Source: Rhizobium sp. Q54 (GTDB lineage Bacteria; Pseudomonadota; Alphaproteobacteria; Rickettsiales; UBA1997). From it: 11,326 nt of DNA. The DNA is taken from NCBI GenBank assembly GCA_945865745.1, contig CAMBFP010000030.1, forward strand, positions 1 through 11,326, written 5' to 3'. A program made the translations under genes and the position numbers. Of the stretch, positions 1-6,307 are shown one piece after another (the first letter of the stretch is position 1; the number at the start of each line of letters is the position of its first letter). The notes under the pieces were generated by a model that was not told the origin of the DNA, did no database searches, and saw nothing but the letters and a program-made list of their open reading frames with translations.

Positions 1-915
1 GGAAGATTTTCGAGTTAGAATTTTATTTATCCCTTCGCACAAATCGAGTTTTACTTTCAACTTTTTACCCAGCGCAACAACGGCAGCAGCAGATGAAATG
101 CCTTCGTAAGTTTTATTAACCTCTCTTTCTTTTTCTTGCGCGAGCAAAACTCCGAGTGAGTTATTGCGCGATTTTTGTGAAGAGCAGGTAAGAAAGATAT
201 CGCCGAATCCTGCGGCATTTACAACGTCAGTTGAGACTTTAATTTTCTTGCAGAGCAACTGAATTTCAGAGATTCCCTTCATAACCAAAGCGGCTTTGGC
301 ATTGATGCCAAGATCAAGTCCATCGACTATTCCGCAGCCAATCGCCATTACATTTTTAACAACGCCACAAATTTCAACAGTGCGCGGGTCCTTGGAATAA
401 AAGGCTTGGAAGTGATTATTGTTAAGAAGATTAATTACCGCAGAGGCTAATTTTTTATTTTTCGTCGCAATCGTTGTAATACTTGGAACTTCATTTGCCA
501 CTTCAGCAGCAAAATTTGGGCCAGACAAAACCGCATAATTTTTGCATTTAGTAATTTTTTCAAATGAGTCGCTTAAAAGATTGTTAGTCTTGGGCTCAAG
601 ACCTTTTGAACAAATTACAAAAATACAATTTTTCTTAAATTTTGTCTGCGCAATTTCCTGAAAAATTTTCGTGCTAATCGCGCTTGGCGTAACGATAAAA
701 ACAAAATCAGCATCGGTAACAAAGTTACTCACTGCGAAAATTTTTTGGCTTAATTTTATGCCCGGCAAAAATTGCTCGTTGCTACTCTTGTGATTAATTT
801 CGTCGAGAATTTTGCTTTTATTCGCATTCAAAAAAACTTCGTTGGAATTTTTAGCGAGAAGATTTGCAAGCGCGGTGCCCCAGGCTCCAGCGCCAATTAC
901 TAAAATTTTTTTCAT
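1..915 (-). CDS. gpsA: Glycerol-3-phosphate dehydrogenase [NAD(P)+], C-terminus cut by window edge
   Basis: Reduces dihydroxyacetone phosphate to sn-glycerol 3-phosphate in the cytoplasm, supplying the backbone for phospholipids. The 305 visible residues start MKKILVIGAGAWGTALA, a GxGxxG Rossmann loop at about 8-13. CSKGLEP lies at 102-108, SGPNFAAEV at 131-139, and CGVVKNVMAIGCGI at 183-196 carries the catalytic lysine (K187). GFGDIFLTCSSQKSRNNSLG follows at about 236-255, with the substrate-binding SRN. Family members are about 330 residues, so roughly 25-30 C-terminal residues lie beyond the left edge. The start ATG overlaps the acpS stop by one base (TAATG), so the two are probably co-transcribed and translationally coupled. 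No Shine-Dalgarno sequence is visible. Identification is firm; only the end is missing. Confidence 0.95.
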   Translation of the reverse strand, partial: MKKILVIGAGAWGTALANLLAKNSNEVFLNANKSKILDEINHKSSNEQFLPGIKLSQKIFAVSNFVTDADFVFIVTPSAISTKIFQEIAQTKFKKNCIFVICSKGLEPKTNNLLSDSFEKITKCKNYAVLSGPNFAAEVANEVPSITTIATKNKKLASAVINLLNNNHFQAFYSKDPRTVEICGVVKNVMAIGCGIVDGLDLGINAKAALVMKGISEIQLLCKKIKVSTDVVNAAGFGDIFLTCSSQKSRNNSLGVLLAQEKEREVNKTYEGISSAAAVVALGKKLKVKLDLCEGINKILTRKSS

Positions 916-1307
916 TAAGATTTTTTTTCGATTAAAACCACGGCGCTTACCAACGACTCTTCGTCGGTTAGAGAAAGATGAACAGAAAAATCTTCGCAAT
1001 GAAAATGTTTTTTTACGAACTCTTCTTTGTTATTTAGGATTTTAATTTGCGGCTTTCCAAGATCGTCATTGCTGATTTCTATGTCGCAAAAATTAATTCC
1101 GCGACCAAGACCAAGTCCGAGAGCCTTAGAGAAGGCCTCTTTGGCGGCGAATCTTTTTGCTAAAAAAATTTCTGACGAGAATTTTTTCTGACTCGCCAAA
1201 ATTTCATTTTTTGTAAAAACTTTCTGTAAAAATTTTTGCTTAAACTTATTTTCTAACTCTTGAATTCTTCTTACTGAGACAAGATCAATTCCAACTCCAA
1301 GAATCAT
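915..1307 (-). CDS. acpS: Holo-[acyl-carrier-protein] synthase
   Basis: Transfers 4'-phosphopantetheine from CoA to the serine of acyl carrier protein, activating it for fatty acid synthesis. The 130-residue protein begins MILGVGIDLVSVRRI, with the metal-binding Asp8 of the GxDxV motif. FAAKEAFSKALGLGLG at about 53-68 holds the conserved Glu57, and GKPQI is at 84-88. HLSLTDEESLVSAVVLIE at about 110-127 matches the family C-terminal pattern H-L-S-L-(T/S)-D-E-x-x-x-A. Length is normal for the family (about 120-135). An in-frame TTG at 1355 would add 16 residues, but the family motif begins right at the ATG chosen here. The gene overlaps gpsA by one base. It is divergent from the pilus-like cluster across a 57-base gap, which must hold promoters for both directions. 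Confidence 0.95.
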   Translation of the reverse strand: MILGVGIDLVSVRRIQELENKFKQKFLQKVFTKNEILASQKKFSSEIFLAKRFAAKEAFSKALGLGLGRGINFCDIEISNDDLGKPQIKILNNKEEFVKKHFHCEDFSVHLSLTDEESLVSAVVLIEKKS

Positions 1308-1364
1308 TGTGAAAAAAATTGCATGTTTGGGTGGTGTTTTTAGATAAAGTACCAAGCTCTCAAA

Positions 1365-2954
1365 ATGTTACCGCAAATTCAAATGCTTTCTGAAAAAAAT
1401 ATTGTCGTAACTATAGGAAATTATGGCGCGGTTATTGCTTTGCACTCGGGTGGAAAAATAGAAAGCAAAGCTTTTATTGCTGAATTTGATGACAATGCCA
1501 GAGCTCAAATCGCTGGAATTTGCTTAGCTCATAAAAGAACTCCAATTTACGTACTGCTCGATACGATCGACCAAAGCTATAAGAAAAAAATCTATCCCTC
1601 AGTTAGAAAATCTGATTTAACGCGCATCGTTAAGCGTGATTTAGCAACGGATGGAGACACTAGTAGTCTAAAGGGCTACATGATTCTGAATAAAAAAAAG
1701 CCGAGCGGTAACAAGCAGGTTGGTGGTAATCGCTGGGAATGTCTTTTTATCTCCTCGTCTGATTCTGATCTGATCAATAGATGGGTCGATTATTTAGTGG
1801 AGTTACCGAATCACTTGGTTGGTATTTACATGTCACCAGTTGAAACTTTTGGACTATTCCAGTCCTTACAAAGCAACATCAAAATTCAGTCAAAAACTAA
1901 AAATAAACATAATGAGCTTTACTGCATTCTTTTGCAAAATCAGGTCAGCGGAATCAGGCAAATCGTGTTCTCAGAGCAAGGAATCGTCTTTACTCGCGTA
2001 GTTAACTACGATTTTGATCAGGCGGATTTTTTAGAAAAATATGAACATGATATTTACAGCACTTTCGAATATCTAAAAAGAATTTTTCCAAACTTAATGA
2101 TATCCGAACTTGATATTGTTAATATTTTTTCAAGCAGAGTGTTATCGATCTTAGAAAAACTCAGTAACACAGAGTTAAATTTTGTTAACTACACACCAAA
2201 TACCGCTGCAGCAAGAATTGGTATTGCAGCGGCCGTAGATTCCGACAGCAACTTTTGCGACTTCTTAATTTCAAAAGTTTTTTCTAAGGGGAAGAAAATC
2301 CTAAGATTCACTACGCCAAAAATTTTGGTGTTAGAGAAATTTTTCTTAACCATCAAGGCATCTTACTACCTAAACCTGATTCTGGTTGTTTTGATAATAG
2401 CGACCGGGGTTGTAACCCTACTCTCTCAAGATAAAATATCTCAATTAGTTGATGCCGCTGAAACTGAGCGTTATTCAGTCAATCAAGAATTAGCGAAGTT
2501 AAAAAAATTAGCATTTGAAGGTGCAACAATTTCCAGCGAAGATAAGATTGTGGCCGCTGAAAGAGTTATCGACTTTGGTAAAATAGATGAGGTTTTAAAC
2601 GTCAAAGATAACAACTTCTTCAGCTATTACGCCAGGCTAAAATTTCTAAAAGAAAGCGGCGTAAAGATTAGTTCATTTTCCTATAGCATCACCGGCTTCA
2701 ACAACAAATCCCCTTCGACAAACCAGAATTGCCAAATAACTTTTTCTGGAAAACTTTCCAATAGTGCCGGGGATATTGACGATTTATTTCGCAAATTTGA
2801 CGGACTAACCAAATCAATAAAAAAGACATTTGCGCCCGATCAAGTAAAGTATGAGGAGCTACCTCGCACCTTAGATTTTAATACTAAATATCTCACATAC
2901 CCAGTAAGCTTTACAATTACTAGTGGACCTTCGAATTCCCCTTCTCCTCAATGA
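1365..2954 (+). CDS. PilM/PilN- or GspL-like inner-membrane assembly protein (bitopic, actin-like N-terminal domain)
   Basis: A 529-residue protein with a cytoplasmic part (1-about 330), one membrane span (about 334-354, YYLNLILVVLIIATGVVTLLS) and a periplasmic part (355-529) starting with a charged, probably coiled-coil stretch (LVDAAETERYSVNQELAKLKK). The cytoplasmic part has the layout of the PilM/GspL actin-like fold. It has an opening beta hairpin (NIVVTIGNYGAVIAL), a segment IYPSVRKSDLTRIVKRDL resembling the 'lPxvxxxdlxxxvxxel' stretch of those proteins, and RVVNYDFDQADFLEKYEHDIYSTFEYLKRIFPNL resembling the region before the last subdomain. The match is by pattern, not close identity. 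In type IV pilus and type II secretion systems such proteins join the cytoplasmic ATPase to the periplasmic alignment complex. One chain here would do the work of PilM plus PilN, as GspL or BfpC does. An alternative start is Met7. It ends with an ATGA overlap into the next gene, forming a three-gene operon. Exact family unknown. Confidence 0.6.
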   Translation: MLPQIQMLSEKNIVVTIGNYGAVIALHSGGKIESKAFIAEFDDNARAQIAGICLAHKRTPIYVLLDTIDQSYKKKIYPSVRKSDLTRIVKRDLATDGDTSSLKGYMILNKKKPSGNKQVGGNRWECLFISSSDSDLINRWVDYLVELPNHLVGIYMSPVETFGLFQSLQSNIKIQSKTKNKHNELYCILLQNQVSGIRQIVFSEQGIVFTRVVNYDFDQADFLEKYEHDIYSTFEYLKRIFPNLMISELDIVNIFSSRVLSILEKLSNTELNFVNYTPNTAAARIGIAAAVDSDSNFCDFLISKVFSKGKKILRFTTPKILVLEKFFLTIKASYYLNLILVVLIIATGVVTLLSQDKISQLVDAAETERYSVNQELAKLKKLAFEGATISSEDKIVAAERVIDFGKIDEVLNVKDNNFFSYYARLKFLKESGVKISSFSYSITGFNNKSPSTNQNCQITFSGKLSNSAGDIDDLFRKFDGLTKSIKKTFAPDQVKYEELPRTLDFNTKYLTYPVSFTITSGPSNSPSPQ

Positions 2955-3646
2955 AAGTTCAGATTCTAAAAAAACGAATAATTAAAAACTTTTCGATTGC
3001 TGGAGGTTTTGTGATGATTTTTGCTTCAACATTCTACCTTTATTACAGCAAAAAAAGCGGCGTCGACAGCAAGGTTTTAGCAATCAATCAAGAGACCTCG
3101 CAATTCAACATTGAACTCGCAGATCTTCAGAGCAAAACAGCAGAGATAAGAAAATACAGAGATCTTTGGCAAAACATTCCTGCAAATAAAAAAAATACTG
3201 ACGGCATCAAAATTGATGAAATAAATGTAAAACTTACTTCCATTGCAACTAAGTACATGATCAGCAGCCCAACGATCAAACTAAGTTTACCAGAGGTGGT
3301 AAAAGGAGGAATATTCGACCGCAAAACAGTCAATGTAATGATGACAACTGCGAGCATAAATTTTGTCGCAGTCAATGATGTAAAAGCGGTGATGTTTGCT
3401 AATGAATTTCTTAATTCTATCAAAGGGTATCCAGTAGTTACCTCATTTAACCTTTCCAAAAGCGGGGAATATACTCGTCAGGAATTACTCGATCTTAGCA
3501 CCGGTAAATCATCAGGAGTGGTGAACGGTAAAATCGATTTCTCTTGGTACGTTTACAAAGATTTAGAAAATAAAACAGATGAGACCAAAGCTCCTAATGC
3601 AGGAACCAAAACAGAGGGCCAAGATGCGCAAAAACCAGCTAATTAG
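2951..3646 (+). CDS. PilO/GspM-like bitopic membrane protein
   Basis: 231 residues with a short basic N-terminus (MKVQILKKRIIKNF), one membrane span at about residues 15-32 (SIAGGFVMIFASTFYLYY), and a periplasmic remainder. The span is followed by a heptad-like, probably coiled-coil region at about 40-75 (NQETSQFNIELADLQSKTAEIRK). A small alpha/beta domain follows, with strands such as TVNVMMTTASINFVAV and VVTSFNLSKSGEY and a helix AVMFANEFLNSIKGYP. This order (short cytoplasmic tail, span, coiled coil, ferredoxin-like domain) is that of PilO and GspM, partners of PilN/GspL in pilus and secretion platforms. Sequence identity to a known family is too low to name it firmly. The last 40 residues are charged and low in complexity. 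Its start codon shares ATGA with the previous stop, and its 3' end overlaps the next gene by 23 bases. Confidence 0.55.
   Translation: MKVQILKKRIIKNFSIAGGFVMIFASTFYLYYSKKSGVDSKVLAINQETSQFNIELADLQSKTAEIRKYRDLWQNIPANKKNTDGIKIDEINVKLTSIATKYMISSPTIKLSLPEVVKGGIFDRKTVNVMMTTASINFVAVNDVKAVMFANEFLNSIKGYPVVTSFNLSKSGEYTRQELLDLSTGKSSGVVNGKIDFSWYVYKDLENKTDETKAPNAGTKTEGQDAQKPAN
3613..3618 (+). promoter_or_regulatory. Shine-Dalgarno sequence AGAGGG for the secreted third gene of the cluster
   Basis: AGAGGG lies five bases before the ATG at 3624, inside the end of the previous coding region. It is the clearest ribosome-binding site in the window and decides the start. The upstream in-frame ATG at 3579 would put 15 polar residues in front of the signal peptide. 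Confidence 0.55.
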
Positions 3647-4421
3647 AGCGATATCTAGCGTCTTAATTTCGGTTCTATTTTGTAGCTACTCCGTAGCGCA
3701 AGAAGTCAGCAACTTTTCTGAAAAGAATCTACCGAATGAATCTTCGCAAAAAAACGAAGTTTTGCCAAAAGTTTCTGTTGAAGATGCGCCTATTAAAACT
3801 CTTGAGGTTAATAAATCGACATTACTTTCTGATGCAAAAGAGTCGATCAACACTCTTCTCCTCAATAACGACAAAACTATCTCGCTGATGTTTGACGACG
3901 ACGAAAATAATAATGCCGAACGAGCACTCGATTCATTTAAAAATAATCAAGAATTTGTTCCGGAAGAAAGCGAAGAAGAGAGATTGGTCAATGCCAAAAA
4001 GAGAGGAGAAGAAAATCAAAAAGCTCAGGAAAATGAAATAGCCGAAAATGAAAAATCCTTTATTTATTTAGCTTCAATAATTTACTTCACCGCTAAAGAT
4101 TGGGCGGTTTGGGTTAATGATCAAAAAATTACCTACGAGTCAAACAATCCAGAAAAAGAGCTCTACCTGGCTTCAGTAACAAATAATTCAGTTAAGCTCA
4201 TGTGGAAAATAAGTCTGAGTAAGTGGAAAATATTATCCGGCCAGAAAGTTGATGCCCAACCACCAAACCTAAATGCCAATAACCAAGTCGAAATCGAGTT
4301 CGAACTACATCCGAACCAAACATTTTCTCTTAAGGCCGGTAAAGTAGCTGAGGGACGTGCAGTCTCAACATTGCTTAAACCTAAAAGCTCAGATAATAAG
4401 GAGAAGCCAGCAACTCCGTAG
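3624..4421 (+). CDS. Secreted periplasmic protein with PilP/GspB-like C-terminal domain
   Basis: 265 residues. A signal peptide (MRKNQLIRAISSVLISVLFC, then SYSVAQ) is likely cut after Ala25 (SVA). Residues 26-145 are hydrophilic, rich in Glu, Asn and Lys, and probably disordered (EESEEERLVNAKKRGEENQK). Residues 147-245 form a compact domain. IYLASIIYFTAKDWAVWVNDQKIT is followed by strands LYLASVTNNSVKLMWKI and VEIEFELHPNQTFSLKAGK. The 'Y-L-x-S-I-I-Y-x-x-x-x-x-W-x-V-W-V-N' opening resembles the beta domains of GspB, GspC and PilP, which connect the inner-membrane platform to the outer-membrane secretin. That role is inferred from this likeness and from the two genes before it. The start chosen has a good ribosome-binding site and puts the signal peptide at the N-terminus. 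No clear terminator follows in the 74 bases before the convergent neighbour. Confidence 0.5.
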   Translation: MRKNQLIRAISSVLISVLFCSYSVAQEVSNFSEKNLPNESSQKNEVLPKVSVEDAPIKTLEVNKSTLLSDAKESINTLLLNNDKTISLMFDDDENNNAERALDSFKNNQEFVPEESEEERLVNAKKRGEENQKAQENEIAENEKSFIYLASIIYFTAKDWAVWVNDQKITYESNNPEKELYLASVTNNSVKLMWKISLSKWKILSGQKVDAQPPNLNANNQVEIEFELHPNQTFSLKAGKVAEGRAVSTLLKPKSSDNKEKPATP

Positions 4422-4495
4422 AAATCCAGACTCATTCCAATTGCTTCTCTAGTTCTTAACGCCTCTAGATAAATTACAAAGACCTAATCTAAAAC

Positions 4496-4765
4496 TTAAT
4501 TCAAGCTAAGACCTAAATTAATTAATAGAACAATCGCCACAACTAAGCTAGAGTAGAGAACGGCAATAAAGCGCTTATTCTGCAAAGAAAAAACCTTAAC
4601 TTTTTTTATTTCAGTTGAGCCCTCGCCTACTAACTTTTCACCTTCAATGTCAGTTTTTTTACAAAAAATTTTTTGCAAAATTAATTTCTCAATTACAAAA
4701 ACCCAAAATAAATAAATTACGATTGGCAGCAATGCTGGCCAAAGCTTCAAAAGCAGTTTGAACAT
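4496..4765 (-). CDS. Small membrane protein with two predicted spans, function unknown
   Basis: 89 residues beginning MFKLLLKLWPALLPIVIYLFW. The first membrane span is about residues 8-26. A hydrophilic loop follows (about 27-62, with CKKTDIEGEKLVGEGSTEIKK), then a second span at about 66-86 (FIAVLYSSLVVAIVLLINLGL). The pattern L-L-P-x-x-I-Y-x-x-W at the start of span one reminds me of small alphaproteobacterial two-span proteins of the DUF6111 kind. That is recollection, not a search result. An in-frame TTG at 4777 could add four residues; I chose the ATG. It is transcribed away from hisA with only 29 bases between the starts, and towards the pilus-like cluster. No function can be given. Confidence 0.65.
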   Translation of the reverse strand: MFKLLLKLWPALLPIVIYLFWVFVIEKLILQKIFCKKTDIEGEKLVGEGSTEIKKVKVFSLQNKRFIAVLYSSLVVAIVLLINLGLSLN

Positions 4766-4794
4766 TTCAAAAATCAAAATTTAAAGTTAGAAAC

Positions 4795-5514
4795 ATGTTA
4801 ATTTTCCCCGCAATCGATCTCAAGTCTAGTCAGTGCGTTCGTCTCTTCAAAGGAGATATGAATCAAGCAACAATATTTAATAATAATCCTGCTGCGCAAG
4901 CAAAAGAGTTTGAAGATCTTGGCTTCAAATTTTTGCACGTAATTGATTTGGATGGAGCAATTTCTGGAACTTCAGTCAATGAAAATTCAGTAAAAGAAAT
5001 TTTAAAAAATATAAAAATTCCCATCCAGCTTGGCGGAGGAATTCGCTCAATTGAGACAATTGCAAAATGGTTAGAACTTGGCGTAAATCGCATAATTCTT
5101 GGTACAATTGCTGCAAAAAATCCCGAGCTGGTCAAAGAGGCCTGTAGAAAATTTCCTGAAAAAATTGTCATTGGAATTGATGCAAAAGATGGATTCGTCG
5201 CCACTGAAGGCTGGGTTAATAGCTCGGAAATTTTTGTTATCGAACTCGCTAAGCGTTACGCAAATTGTGGTGCCGCAGCAATTATTTACACCGACATCGA
5301 GCGCGACGGAACCTTGTCTGGAGCTGATATCGATGGAACAAGAATTCTTGCACAGAATCTAAAAATTCCGGTAATTGCCTCAGGTGGAATATCTAATCTT
5401 GAAGATATTTTAAAAATTAAAGCTCTCGAAAAAAATGGCGTAGTCGGCGCCATCGTTGGTCGTGCGCTCTACGACAAAAAAATTCTTGCTCAGGATTTGG
5501 TCAATTTGATTTAA
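4795..5514 (+). CDS. hisA: ProFAR isomerase of histidine biosynthesis (1-(5-phosphoribosyl)-5-[(5-phosphoribosylamino)methylideneamino]imidazole-4-carboxamide isomerase)
   Basis: Performs the Amadori rearrangement of ProFAR to PRFAR in the cytoplasm, the fourth step of histidine synthesis. The 239-residue chain is a full-length (beta/alpha)8 barrel. The catalytic bases are Asp8 (FPAIDL) and Asp129 (IGIDAKDG). The two phosphate-binding loops are LGGGIRS at 79-85 and ASGGIS at 195-200. YTDIERDGTLSG at 165-176 is the HisA hallmark, and GW at 139-140 is also conserved. The gene stands alone on this strand with no hisH, hisF or hisB next to it, so the his genes are probably scattered. There is no Shine-Dalgarno sequence. 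TTGAAC (4758-4763) and TTTAAA (4780-4785), 16 bases apart, could be a weak promoter giving a transcript with almost no leader. Confidence 0.96.
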   Translation: MLIFPAIDLKSSQCVRLFKGDMNQATIFNNNPAAQAKEFEDLGFKFLHVIDLDGAISGTSVNENSVKEILKNIKIPIQLGGGIRSIETIAKWLELGVNRIILGTIAAKNPELVKEACRKFPEKIVIGIDAKDGFVATEGWVNSSEIFVIELAKRYANCGAAAIIYTDIERDGTLSGADIDGTRILAQNLKIPVIASGGISNLEDILKIKALEKNGVVGAIVGRALYDKKILAQDLVNLI

Positions 5515-5553
5515 GTTTTTCTCACTTATTAATCCCTCACTATTCTTGCCGCA

Positions 5554-5572
5554 TTACTAATTAAATTAGTAA
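5554..5572. repeat. 19-base near-palindrome TTACTAATTAAATTAGTAA in the gene-free gap after hisA
   Basis: Two perfect 9-base arms (TTACTAATT and AATTAGTAA) flank a single A. It lies 40 bases after the hisA stop and about 150 bases after the end of the convergent lipoprotein gene. No T-run follows on either strand and the stem is only AT pairs apart from one GC pair, so it is a poor intrinsic terminator. The symmetry suits a dimeric DNA-binding protein, but no target promoter is obvious. I see nothing else definable in 5515-5719. Confidence 0.4.
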
Positions 5573-5719
5573 CTAGAAGCCTTTCAGACATAAGAATGTT
5601 CATGCCATAATCTCTGATTTGGCAAGCTCTTAAACCTTAGAAAGTTTTAGATTTAAAAATTTCTGTATCCGCACCTGAGCGAGAATTGATTGAAAAAAGA
5701 AATAAAACCGAGCGCCAAT

Positions 5720-6307
5720 TTAATTAATCACAAGAAGCGCAACTTTACCAATCAGCAACACAGCATCTAACCCTACAGCAATAGGGGTCACAGCAATTTT
5801 TCCGACATTTTTTACTAAGTTAGAATCTCGGTAATAAATCGTGATTATTTGCGTAGTATTTGATCTGTTCAACCCATCGCCCAAATATTTCGCAGCATAC
5901 CTTCTTCCAGAAAGATTAATGTAGACCAAAAGATCTCCTTTCGCATTAGGCCTAACTCCTAGACGCTCTAAGGCTTGTAATTCTTCTGCTGAAAGCAAAC
6001 TTGATGGCCCACCCATTACCAAATCACCTTTTACTTCATTTCCCGAGCTTAGCTTGAGGTAACTTTGGTCTGGTTTAATAGTCAGAGCGTTATTTCTTCC
6101 CGAGGACAAAATCACTTTCAACACTCCCGAATTATCAGCGAAAATGTAGTGATATTTTTCACCGACTAACACGACATACCTACCATCTGATCCAACAAAA
6201 AATTGAGTAATTTTTTCTTCATAACTCTTGTCTCCCCACAGCGCCTGAGTAACGCAAGAGCTCTGCACAAACAAAACTAGAACCAGAAATAAGTGAGTAA
6301 TTTTCAT
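5720..6307 (-). CDS. Conserved putative lipoprotein of unknown function
   Basis: 195 residues. The signal peptide MKITHLFLVLVLFVQSSC ends in a possible lipobox with the modifiable cysteine at 18. Position -3 is Gln where Leu is usual, so lipidation is likely but not certain. After the cysteine comes VTQALWGDKSYEEKITQFFV, then VVLVGEKYHYIF at about 45-56. I recall the 'C-V-T-x-x-L-W-G-D ... L-V-G-E-x-Y-H-Y-I-F' pattern from uncharacterised proteobacterial lipoproteins. The middle is beta-rich. The last 30 residues are hydrophobic (IAVTPIAVGLDAVLLIGKVALLVIN) and could be a membrane-associated tail. Its ATG follows the stop of the PstS-like gene with no base between, so it is almost surely translated from the same mRNA. 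No ribosome-binding site is seen. Confidence 0.7.
   Translation of the reverse strand: MKITHLFLVLVLFVQSSCVTQALWGDKSYEEKITQFFVGSDGRYVVLVGEKYHYIFADNSGVLKVILSSGRNNALTIKPDQSYLKLSSGNEVKGDLVMGGPSSLLSAEELQALERLGVRPNAKGDLLVYINLSGRRYAAKYLGDGLNRSNTTQIITIYYRDSNLVKNVGKIAVTPIAVGLDAVLLIGKVALLVIN

Noticed and set aside
1308..1355. 16-residue extension of AcpS from a TTG.
   Set aside because: AcpS proteins begin just before the GxGxDxV motif; the ATG at 1307 gives this and has no competing evidence.
1308..1364. Clear promoters between acpS and the pilus-like cluster.
   Set aside because: Only partial hexamers (such as TTGCAT with GATAAA) are seen; too weak to annotate, though promoters must lie near here.
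4479..4516. Direct repeat AAGACCTAA at 4479-4487 and 4508-4516, near the convergent gene ends.
   Set aside because: Nine bases in AT-rich DNA, no flanking structure, and no mobile element between the copies.
5529..5603. Short minus-strand frame (24 codons from ATG at 5603) across the near-palindrome.
   Set aside because: Too short to separate from chance, no ribosome-binding site, no recognisable family.
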